64,000 bases of DNA from an uncultured Bacteroidia bacterium (GTDB lineage Bacteria > Bacteroidota > Bacteroidia > Bacteroidales > UBA932). This document shows positions 43,434 to 50,178 of the stretch, piece after piece. The stretch lies in NCBI GenBank assembly GCA_902781705.1, contig CACZKE010000026.1, positions 1-64,000 on the forward strand, written 5' to 3'. How positions within the stretch are numbered: the first letter of the stretch is position 1; every line of letters begins with the position of its first letter. The position numbers and the translations under genes were made by a program. The notes beneath the pieces are model-generated. The model was not told the DNA's origin. It did not search any database and saw only the letters and a list, made by a program, of their open reading frames with translations.

Positions 43434-44381
43434 TTACTCTGTTTTCTTTGTCGGAGTCCTCGCCCCCTTCATCCGTTCTGCCTCTTTCTCCGTCTTCAGG
43501 GCGGCTTTTTCCTCCCTGGCCCGCCTTTTCATCGCCTTGTTGAAATCGGCCCGGTCCCGGCCGACCACCTTGACCAGCCTGGAATAGGCCTTGGCGACAT
43601 CGTTGCCCGGAAGGGAGCCTTCGCCATCGAAAAACCGGTCGAGGATGTCAGCGTCTTCGGGTTCAACGGCTGAGCGGTGATGACGGTAGTAGTCGGCGCA
43701 GTTCTTCCTGATCTCCGGAAGGACAGCCCGGATGAGCGCAAGCCTTGCCCTCCGGTGATTCTGATCGATATTGTCGATTCCGTGTTCCTTTTCTATCCGT
43801 TCGTGAGACCATCCCTTCACATCGACATCATCGAGGACCTTGCGATACTTCTCGCACGAGATCCCCGACATGTAACGTTCCAGCAGCTGCACCGCCATCT
43901 CCTTCCGGGACGGCAGGTCGCTGGTCGGAATGTCCTCTCCGTAGAGAAGGACAGCCAGGAGTCCCCCTCCGTCATCCACATTGGGGTCCTCCCCGGCGAC
44001 CGGCATGGATCCTTCGGCGTCCAGGGAGACATCCCGGTCGTTGATCCCGAGGGACTGGTCGATGAACCTCCGCTTCCCGTTCGCACAGTTCCGGGCAATC
44101 TTGAAGAAATAGGATGTCAGGTCCCGGGCACCCTCCAACGAGGATTCCTTCGCCTCCATGATGGCTTCGCAGACGAGGGATACCAGCGTATTGTAGATAT
44201 CCGAATGCATCCCATGGTACTTCGGGCCTTGAAAGCAGTACCTCGCAATCTTGTTGAACTCCTCCCGGAGTCTTTTCGTGTCCTCTCCCTTGCCGTAAAA
44301 GAGCTCCTCAGCCTGGCGGCTGCGGACTCCGGGATTCTCGGAACGGAGACGGAGGATTATTTCCCGCTCACGGATATTCAT
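43434..44381 (-). CDS. Sigma-70 family (ECF-like) RNA polymerase sigma factor
   Basis: A 315-residue protein. Region 2 lies at about 36-110 (IARYCFQGPKYHGMHSDIYN, TSYFFKIARNCANGKRRF) and region 4 at about 160-225, with a helix-turn-helix in KGWSHERIEKEHGIDN and NHRRARLALIRAVL. Between them is a 50-residue acidic linker, and after region 4 a basic tail of about 85 residues not found in normal ECF factors. The start at 44381 follows a housekeeping -7 box; longer upstream frames precede it. Nearby genes carry a shared non-housekeeping promoter, which this factor probably reads. Confidence 0.75.
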   Translation of the reverse strand: MNIREREIILRLRSENPGVRSRQAEELFYGKGEDTKRLREEFNKIARYCFQGPKYHGMHSDIYNTLVSLVCEAIMEAKESSLEGARDLTSYFFKIARNCANGKRRFIDQSLGINDRDVSLDAEGSMPVAGEDPNVDDGGGLLAVLLYGEDIPTSDLPSRKEMAVQLLERYMSGISCEKYRKVLDDVDVKGWSHERIEKEHGIDNIDQNHRRARLALIRAVLPEIRKNCADYYRHHRSAVEPEDADILDRFFDGEGSLPGNDVAKAYSRLVKVVGRDRADFNKAMKRRAREEKAALKTEKEAERMKGARTPTKKTE

Positions 44382-44405
44382 TCTCCTTGGATTTGGTTTC
44401 TTATG

Positions 44406-44413
44406 CAAAGTTA
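44406..44413 (-). promoter_or_regulatory. Housekeeping -7 box (TAACTTTG) for the sigma factor gene
   Basis: CAAAGTTA on the plus strand reads TAACTTTG on the minus strand, with a TTG 19 bp further upstream. The sigma gene is therefore read by the main sigma factor and does not show the island promoter. Confidence 0.65.
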
Positions 44414-44506
44414 TGAAACCGGACGGACAAAACAAGTCCCCGCCGGAACAAATCGTAACGGCGGATGCGTTCGGTCCGCATGCAAGAAGATGAAGGGTTG
44501 TAGCCA

Positions 44507-44812
44507 TTATGCGGTCTTGTCCTTTCTGCCGATCTCGAACCCCAGCGCCAGGATGAGCCGGATGGTTTCCATCGATGCGCGGCGGTCGTATTCCTTCTCC
44601 TGCTCGGGCAGTTCCCCGTAAGGGACCAGGCACGGGTGCTGCTTCAGGCGGTCATCGCGGACGGGACCCCAGGTCCAGCCGTCGGCGAGGCGACCGGCCG
44701 CCCATACCTCATGTGCATTCTCGGCAATCCTTTCAGATAACTTGACGAGTTCGTCGGGAACAATGGTCTTCGCCGTGTCGACCGGCGAGGGTGTGTAGTC
44801 TTTCCTTTTCAT
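44507..44812 (-). CDS. RyR-domain protein
   Basis: A 101-residue protein that is little more than one RyR domain (PF02026): AENAHEVWAAGRLADGWTWG, PVRDDRLKQHPCLVPYGELP and EQEKEYDRRASMET. In ryanodine receptors this repeat is structural. In bacteria it appears beside TIR and other nucleotide-handling genes, where comparative genomics has proposed ligand sensing. It is preceded by island promoter P3 and lies between the sigma factor and TIR genes. The same domain occurs in the protein at 42360-43415. Confidence 0.82.
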   Translation of the reverse strand: MKRKDYTPSPVDTAKTIVPDELVKLSERIAENAHEVWAAGRLADGWTWGPVRDDRLKQHPCLVPYGELPEQEKEYDRRASMETIRLILALGFEIGRKDKTA

Positions 44813-44834
44813 GGCAAAATCGATTGTCTGCCAT

Positions 44835-44864
44835 TATAGAGTGGTTGCCCATGAAAAAATGACA
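44835..44864 (-). promoter_or_regulatory. Island promoter P3 (TGTCA-N18-CTCTATA)
   Basis: On the minus strand: TGTCA (44860-44864), 18 bp beginning TTTTTTCA, then CTCTATA (44835-44841), followed by ATGGCAGACAA. It lies 23 bp before the RyR gene. Confidence 0.8.
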
Positions 44865-44907
44865 CATCGTTTTCGATGAAAGGAAAGAATTGAGGACGAA
44901 TACCGGC

Positions 44908-45984
44908 CTAGGACCCGAAGCGGAGAGCGATAATCGCCTCCTTGAGGAGGGCGAAGCGTTTCCTGTCCAGTATCTTTTTCTCTTTCAGATCCCTGCTCCC
45001 GCTTCTGCCGCCGGAGTTCCCGGCCTTCATCGTGAGACCGGGATTGAATCTCCCTCCCGACAGGATTCCGATCAGGAGTCCGCCGATGGTGCCTCCCCAC
45101 TCCATGATGTCGCCCCCGTTCTTCTGCCAGAAAGACTCGTGATACTCCGCCTCGGAGACGCTCTTCTGAAGAGACTTCACCACCTTCTCCTGCCGGAGAT
45201 GATAATACACGAGCATGTCCCCAAGGAGATACAGAAGCCGCTCCGTATTTTTCTCCCTGGCCTGGTTCAACTCTTTCCTGAATTCGGGAATCAGGGTGGT
45301 GAACAGTGTCTTCCTGATTTCGTTCGAATCGACGTCGATGATCTGGCTGAGTCCGTTCAGGACCGAGGTGGTATCGTCCACCTTCTTCTTATACAGTTCG
45401 GGCTCGAAGGAAATGAACAGGGCATGGTACTGCTGGATCCCTACCGCCGGGTCTGGGGCGAAAACCGAATTGACCCGACTCGAGAGCATTTCTCCATTGA
45501 CATTGATATCCTCCTTCACAGGCACTGATGACACCCTCCAGACTACCGGGGCGATGCGGTCCTCGATGAGTTTATTCATGGATTCCTCGAACAGCTGTCC
45601 CATGGAAATGTCTGAAATCTGGATTCCCTTGATGGAAGAGAGGTCCTGCGGGAAATCCGCGGGCCATCCCTTGAAGGCTCTGTCCGGGCAGACGGGGATG
45701 ATCTTGCAACCACTCGAAAGGGCCGCCCTGAGTTCCCTGGCGACCCAATCCCCGGTCTTGGTGCAGTCGACAAGTGCATCCCTGGATAACAGGAGAAGGC
45801 ATATCCTCGATGATTGTATCGCACTGAGGATGACTTTGTCGAACTCGTCGTCCTTGATGTCGCTGTTGTCAAGGAATACGGAGAACCGTTTGTCAAGTTC
45901 CGCCTTGATGACCCGCGCAACAGTCAGACCGCTGTCCTGATTGTTCTTGTCATAGTGCCGGTAGCTGATGAAGATGTCGTACAT
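44908..45984 (-). CDS. TIR-domain protein with C-terminal glycine-rich segment
   Basis: A 358-residue protein. Residues 1-150 are a TIR domain: MYDIFISYRHYD, FSVFLDNSDIKDDE, RICLLLLSRDA, and DWVARELRAAL, in which Glu84 stands four residues after Trp80 as in the catalytic glutamate of NAD-cleaving TIR enzymes. The middle is helical. Near residues 293-312 is a glycine-rich hydrophobic stretch (GGTIGGLLIGILSGG) that may enter membranes. It is divergent from the WG-repeat gene. It may make a nucleotide signal from NAD, but this is not proven. Confidence 0.85.
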   Translation of the reverse strand: MYDIFISYRHYDKNNQDSGLTVARVIKAELDKRFSVFLDNSDIKDDEFDKVILSAIQSSRICLLLLSRDALVDCTKTGDWVARELRAALSSGCKIIPVCPDRAFKGWPADFPQDLSSIKGIQISDISMGQLFEESMNKLIEDRIAPVVWRVSSVPVKEDINVNGEMLSSRVNSVFAPDPAVGIQQYHALFISFEPELYKKKVDDTTSVLNGLSQIIDVDSNEIRKTLFTTLIPEFRKELNQAREKNTERLLYLLGDMLVYYHLRQEKVVKSLQKSVSEAEYHESFWQKNGGDIMEWGGTIGGLLIGILSGGRFNPGLTMKAGNSGGRSGSRDLKEKKILDRKRFALLKEAIIALRFGS

Positions 45985-46085
45985 ATCGTTGTGTCTCTCC
46001 TGGTGTTCTTGTCCCCTTTAATGCGGCTGTTTATAGATGGATTCGGTGTAAATATAGTAAAAATATCAAGAAGAGGGGGGACAAG

Positions 46086-46115
46086 TGTCATTTTTCCGGA
46101 TTGCACCGCTCTATT
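46086..46115 (+). promoter_or_regulatory. Island promoter P4 (TGTCA-N18-CTCTATT)
   Basis: On the plus strand: TGTCA (46086-46090), 18 bp beginning TTTTTCCG, then CTCTATT (46109-46115). It is the only plus-strand copy and differs in the last base of the -10 element. Transcription would start near 46122, so the WG gene starts at 46143. Confidence 0.78.
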
Positions 46116-46142
46116 CCCATGAACAAACAAATCATTTCAACT

Positions 46143-47204
46143 ATGAAAGCAAACATCAAGAAATGCCTGGGTGTCACCTGGAAGGTGGGACTGGGTCTGA
46201 TCGGGGTCGCTGCGCTCGTGGTCGGCATCCTGATCGTCAAGGTCTGGCACGAGGAGACCTACGGACGGTGCGAATGGGAGGAAGAGAGCCTCTCGTCCAA
46301 AGTGGTCGTAGAAGGGTTCAATGACGAACGCGTGCGTGTCCGGAACAAGGAGACCGGCCGATACACCACGCCGAAACTCAAGTGGGTTTCGGGCATCCCT
46401 GAGCGTGACAGCCTGACGGTCTTCTGCGACATGGCCGGCAGGCGGGGATTCCTCAACATCAACGACGGCGAGGTCGTCATCCCCGCCCAATACGACAGGG
46501 CATGGCAGTTCTCCGAAGGACTTGGCGCCGTTGTGGGCAAGAACGGGAAAGTGGGGTTTATCGATCGAGACAACCGGCTCGTCATCGGCTGCGAGATCCC
46601 CTATGAACCGGGATTCGACTACGTCTTCAAGGACGGGTCCTGCACCGTCGTCCGCTGGGACAAGGACTCGGAGGATTATGTCTTCGCCGTCTACGGAAAA
46701 GACGGCCGGCTGATTCTTCCCTGGGGTCTCAAGCGGGTGACGGACCTCAATGAGGACGGCTATCGCATCATCGGGGACGAGGAAGGGGAGTGGCTCTATG
46801 ACAGGGAGTTCCGCCGGGTTTCCGCGGAGTCGAGCGAGAGACTCTCCTTTGCGGCGGGGATGGACGGAGCGGGAGGCGTATACCGCACCCGGAACAACAT
46901 CAAACAGTTGGTGGATTACTCGGGCAACGTCATCGAGCCCTTCGTGATCGATAGGACACGGCCGCTCAAGTACATGGTGAAATACAATGACGAAGATGCG
47001 GACGATTACGAACTGGTGAGCGACATCGCCGTCTACGTGGTCAACTCATGGGAGGGTCTCCTGGACCTGCGCACGGGGAAGCCTCTCACCCCTCCCAATT
47101 ACTGGTCCGTCGACATGGCATCCAAGGATCTCGTCAGTGCCCGGCTCGGATACGGGAACGAGAGCGTCCTCCTCGACAAGCGTGGTCGTGTCGTCAACCG
47201 ATAA
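46143..47204 (+). CDS. WG-repeat membrane protein
   Basis: A 353-residue protein with one N-terminal membrane helix (residues about 9-33, TWKVGLGLIGVAALVVGILI). The rest has WG-type beta repeats such as GRRGFLNINDGEVVIPAQYD and GKVGFIDRDNRLVI, predicted to form a propeller-like, extracytoplasmic binding surface. The start at 46143 was chosen over 46119 and 46101 because those lie at or before the predicted transcription start of P4. First gene of the P4 operon; the next gene follows the stop directly. Confidence 0.78.
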   Translation: MKANIKKCLGVTWKVGLGLIGVAALVVGILIVKVWHEETYGRCEWEEESLSSKVVVEGFNDERVRVRNKETGRYTTPKLKWVSGIPERDSLTVFCDMAGRRGFLNINDGEVVIPAQYDRAWQFSEGLGAVVGKNGKVGFIDRDNRLVIGCEIPYEPGFDYVFKDGSCTVVRWDKDSEDYVFAVYGKDGRLILPWGLKRVTDLNEDGYRIIGDEEGEWLYDREFRRVSAESSERLSFAAGMDGAGGVYRTRNNIKQLVDYSGNVIEPFVIDRTRPLKYMVKYNDEDADDYELVSDIAVYVVNSWEGLLDLRTGKPLTPPNYWSVDMASKDLVSARLGYGNESVLLDKRGRVVNR

Positions 47205-47678
47205 ATGCGACACGCCATGGAACAGATTATCGGCAACGCCGTGGAGCAGGTCCTGGACGGACTGGACCTCCACTATTCACACGAGGAACACTCCTACCGC
47301 TTCATCATTCTGGACAACCATGCCGACTTCCCCTTCACTATCGTCGCAGACGAGGAGAAGGAACTGCTCGTCGTCATCGGTTTCTTTCCGGTGAAAGTCG
47401 GCGGGGACCATCTGGACGAGGTGTTCAAGGTCATCAACAGCATAAACTACCGCACAACGGTGGGGGCCTTCGTCATCGACCCCGCTGACGGAGAACTTTC
47501 CTTTCGGATTGCCCAGAACGTCGATGGAGGAGCCGTTAACCAGCAGGTCGTCCGGATATGCCTCCTCCAGGCCATTTCCCGGCTCACCGACTCCTATGAA
47601 GAGATCATGGCGGGCATGTTCGGCGGCCCCCGGATGAACTTCTCGTTTTCCGCGGAGGAGGAAGCCGGCCAGTCCTGA
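47205..47678 (+). CDS. YbjN/type III chaperone-like protein
   Basis: A 157-residue acidic cytoplasmic protein. The pattern FIILDNHADFPFTIVADEEK, LLVVIGFFPVKV and VFKVINSINYRTTVGAF resembles the YbjN sensory-regulator fold, which is related to type III secretion chaperones; such proteins bind other proteins rather than act as enzymes. The first ATG directly abuts the stop of the WG gene; a second at 47217 is possible. It belongs to the P4 operon. Confidence 0.65.
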   Translation: MRHAMEQIIGNAVEQVLDGLDLHYSHEEHSYRFIILDNHADFPFTIVADEEKELLVVIGFFPVKVGGDHLDEVFKVINSINYRTTVGAFVIDPADGELSFRIAQNVDGGAVNQQVVRICLLQAISRLTDSYEEIMAGMFGGPRMNFSFSAEEEAGQS

Positions 47679-47716
47679 CATGATGGCCTGGGCACATCTC
47701 CGAAATCATCCATACC

Positions 47717-48250
47717 ATGCTTGTCATCCATCCCGAAGACACCTCGACCCGCTTCCTCCATGCCCTCTATGGCGGCATGGAGGGGGTCGACCTCCATACC
47801 GGAGAGGAGAGCCGGAACAGGCTCTCGAGTCTTCTATACCATCTGCAGCCCGGCGAGCCGGTCATGCTCCTCGGGCACGGAAGTCCTGACGGGCTGTTCC
47901 GGAAAGAAGGGGAGGAGTACCAGTGCTACGTCGGGCGGTCCATGCGGTTCCTCCTGCGAGGTCACCCCCTCATCGGAATCTGGTGCCACGCCAACCTCTT
48001 CGCGCAGAGGAACAGCCTCCACGGGCTCTTCTCCGGGATGGTTGTCTCGGAGATGGACGAGGCCCGCGATTACGGGATCATGACGACGGAGGCTGAACTT
48101 GAGGTGGAAAACCGGCGTTTCGCCGCCACGCTCAGAGGGCTCCTGGATACGAATGCGCCTGAGCGGCTGGTCCCCCGTCTCATGAAGGAAAAGGCGGGAA
48201 AAGGGCCGGCAGTCAGGGTATTCAACTTCAATTCCATGTACTATCTATAA
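47717..48250 (+). CDS. Caspase-like (clan CD) peptidase candidate
   Basis: A 177-residue protein. A hydrophobic strand ends in LLGHGSPDGLF (His54), and a second one in LIGIWCHANLFA (Cys90). A strand-HG then strand-C order is the His/Cys dyad of caspase-like and CHAT peptidases. After the cysteine, GLFSGMVVSEMDEA is also protein-like and conserved in character. It has no propeptide or other domain. It lies 38 bp after the YbjN-like gene. I recall a Bacteroidetes family of this type but know no tested member. Confidence 0.55.
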   Translation: MLVIHPEDTSTRFLHALYGGMEGVDLHTGEESRNRLSSLLYHLQPGEPVMLLGHGSPDGLFRKEGEEYQCYVGRSMRFLLRGHPLIGIWCHANLFAQRNSLHGLFSGMVVSEMDEARDYGIMTTEAELEVENRRFAATLRGLLDTNAPERLVPRLMKEKAGKGPAVRVFNFNSMYYL

Positions 48251-48279
48251 ATCGGGAAGCGAACAACCATCACAACAAT

Positions 48280-48471
48280 ATGAAACCGCTGTTCGGAATC
48301 GCCGTCGATCCGGTCGGCATGAGGAATTCGGGCCATAGCGACGGCGTACGGTCGTATTTCAGGTAGCAGGCCCATTTCGTCAACGAACCCCCGACTTTCG
48401 CCTCCCATCCGGAGGACAACGGCAACGTCAGCGATCTTCTGCACAAACTTCTCAAGGAATTCATCCGATAA
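48280..48471 (+). pseudogene. Small gene with one in-frame amber stop
   Basis: From ATG at 48280 the frame reads MKPLFGIAVDPVGMRNSGHS and on, meets TAG at codon 29, then continues without interruption (QAHFVNEPPTFASHPEDNGN) to TAA at 48471, 64 codons in all. The protein-like sequence on both sides of the TAG suggests a single inactivating change or a readthrough product. It lies 29 bp after the caspase-like gene, at the end of the P4 operon. Confidence 0.45.
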
Positions 48472-48490
48472 CATAATTCATTAAAAAACT

Positions 48491-48740
48491 ATGAAAATCA
48501 CTAAATTACTCGGACTTTTGGCCGCGTGCCGCCTTGTTGTGGCCACTCCGTCCTGCACCAAGGACAATTCCGGGAAAAAGGAAGAAGGAAAACAGGACGG
48601 AAAGATAACCACCCTCAACGGAACCACGTGGTCCACGGCAGACCTTCTGGGAATCGGCACCCTTACCCTTAGACGTTCAGCAACGGGACGATGAAGACCA
48701 AGGGAAAACTGTTGAATGATGTCGAACAGGAGGCTGTTGA
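48491..48740 (+). pseudogene. Decayed lipoprotein gene at the island's right edge
   Basis: It starts like a Bacteroidetes lipoprotein, MKITKLLGLLAACRLVVATP then SCTKDN. After GTTWSTADLLGIGTLTL the frame is lost; a shifted frame continues as TFSNGTMKTKGKLL and then enters repeat copy 2. This looks like a frameshifted gene cut short by the repeat. Confidence 0.5.
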
Positions 48741-48871
48741 AACCCTGTTTATTGGCCAAAACCGGGGTTGGGACTCACCATGGGTGCGTGGGAACCTTGA
48801 AAAAGGGCTATTATCAAGGTTGGGAATAACCATCACCCCCGTTGGCAGAAGGGCTACTTCCGGTTCTGCTG
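48721..48871 (+). repeat. Direct repeat flanking the island, copy 2
   Basis: The 130 bp at 48742-48871 match 39402-39531 with one substitution. The right end falls inside the alpha/beta hydrolase gene, whose last residues are read from the repeat. The left end overlaps the decayed lipoprotein gene. Confidence 0.92.
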
Positions 48872-49644
48872 AACTCGAATTCCCGGCCGGCGGCGTTCAG
48901 CGCCGTGACGGCCTTGGCGGAGTATTCGGGCTTTACGAGACCGTCGTCAGTTCCATGGAGGATCAGGAATTTCCCGGGATACTTGACGATCTCCTCATAG
49001 ACGTCAAGCCCGTCCTTGAAGAAGCATTCATAATACTTTCTGCCAATCTGCAGGCCCATCAAGGTATAATCCTCCGGGATTTCCTCGTAGGTCTTGTACA
49101 GGGCCAGGATATCGTCGTAGATGCAGAAGGCCGGGTACACGAGGATCGCGGCATTGATCTTGTCCGCCACATACGGGGCGGTGATTCCGGAGACACATCC
49201 TCCCTGGCTCTCTCCCAGGAGGAAGACATTGTCCTTGTCGACCTGATCCCATCCCGAGACCATCTCCACGACGTCGATGAGGTTCTGCCTTTCGGATACG
49301 ATGGACATCTCCTGGGGACTCCCTTCGCTCCGGCTCCTGAGGCCGCCGCCGGCAAAGTCGTAGCAGTAACAGATGTACCCCTCCTTGGCGAACTCGGCGA
49401 TCATCGGATAGAAGCCGATGTGGCTTCCGTTGTATCCGTGCGAGAGGATGATGGCCGGATGCTTGCCGGGCGCCTTGGGGAAGAACGCCTCCCCGTAGAG
49501 TTTCCGCCCTGCGCTCATGCAGGAAATCTCCTTCATCTCAAAGGATTCGTCCGTCGGCGCTTCCCCCATTCCCCGCCAGGCGGGCTGGGCTGCTGCGCAA
49601 AACATCATGGACAAAGCGGCGAGTACGATGAGAAATTTTTTCAT
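48814..49644 (-). pseudogene. Alpha/beta hydrolase truncated by repeat copy 2
   Basis: The frame has a signal peptide (MKKFLIVLAALSMMFCAAAQ), an SHGYNGS oxyanion region, nucleophile motif GESQGG and acid motif GTDDGLV, a secreted dienelactone-hydrolase-like enzyme. After GREFEF the frame runs into repeat DNA and ends in an unrelated tail (SRTGSSPSANGGDGYSQP). The C-terminal histidine motif, usually GAGHGF or similar, is missing, so the triad is incomplete. It is probably inactive because the repeat replaced its 3' end. Confidence 0.75.
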
Positions 49645-49665
49645 AGTGTTCGGAAAATCAATTTA

Positions 49666-50073
49666 TTACCTATTGCTGAAGAAGAAATGCCAGGCGGCCC
49701 ATTTCATGGGGATGCCGTCGGCGTGGCCGATCGTCCGGTAGGAAGCGTCCTGGACGAGACCGTCCTTCCGGATATGGCCGATGATCCGGTAGGACGCATC
49801 CTGCACCGTGCCGTCTTCCTTGATGTGGCCGATGACCCGGTAGGATGCGTCCTGCACGAGGCCGTTGTCCTTCAGGTAGCCCACGACCCGGTATTTCTCG
49901 TCCTGGACCATGCCGTCGGCCTTGATATGGCCGATGATCCTGAACGAGGCATCCTGGACCGTCCCGTCGGATTTGATATGGGCAACGGTCCTGTATCCGG
50001 AATCCGTGACGCGCTGCGCGGATGCAGCGGCACAGGCAAGGAAAAGGCAGAGGAGGAGAAGGCGCAACTTCAT
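49666..50073 (-). CDS. Beta-flower repeat secreted protein
   Basis: A 135-residue protein with a signal peptide (MKLRLLLLCLFLACAAASAQ) followed by five full copies and one partial copy of a 17-residue unit, RIIGHIKADGMVQDEKY in its second copy. The spacing and Gly/Asp turns match the '5-fold beta-flower' family of Bacteroidetes. Its role is unknown; the fold suggests a small binding scaffold in the periplasm. A TAACTTTC element resembling a -7 box lies 5 bp upstream on the minus strand. Confidence 0.8.
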   Translation of the reverse strand: MKLRLLLLCLFLACAAASAQRVTDSGYRTVAHIKSDGTVQDASFRIIGHIKADGMVQDEKYRVVGYLKDNGLVQDASYRVIGHIKEDGTVQDASYRIIGHIRKDGLVQDASYRTIGHADGIPMKWAAWHFFFSNR

Positions 50074-50148
50074 GCCGGAAAGTTACGGCTTTTCGGCTTA
50101 TTTTCAAATATTTGAACAATGGAGAAAACGTTTTTCGGGCCGAATCGC

Positions 50149-50156
50149 TATCTTTG
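50149..50156 (+). promoter_or_regulatory. Bacteroidetes -7 box (TATCTTTG) for the carboxylesterase
   Basis: TATCTTTG matches TAnnTTTG and lies 22 bp before the start at 50179, which excludes the longer open frame beginning at 50119. Confidence 0.6.
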
Positions 50157-50178
50157 TTACCAACAAACACTGATTGTC

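Noticed and set aside
44382..44633. 84-residue extension of the sigma factor
   Set aside because: It precedes the -7 box at 44406 and overlaps the RyR gene in another frame.
48691..50115. A 474-codon plus-strand frame across repeat copy 2, the hydrolase and the beta-flower gene
   Set aside because: It lies opposite two clear minus-strand genes with signal peptides and motifs, and its translation has no domain. It is open because GC-rich DNA has few stops.
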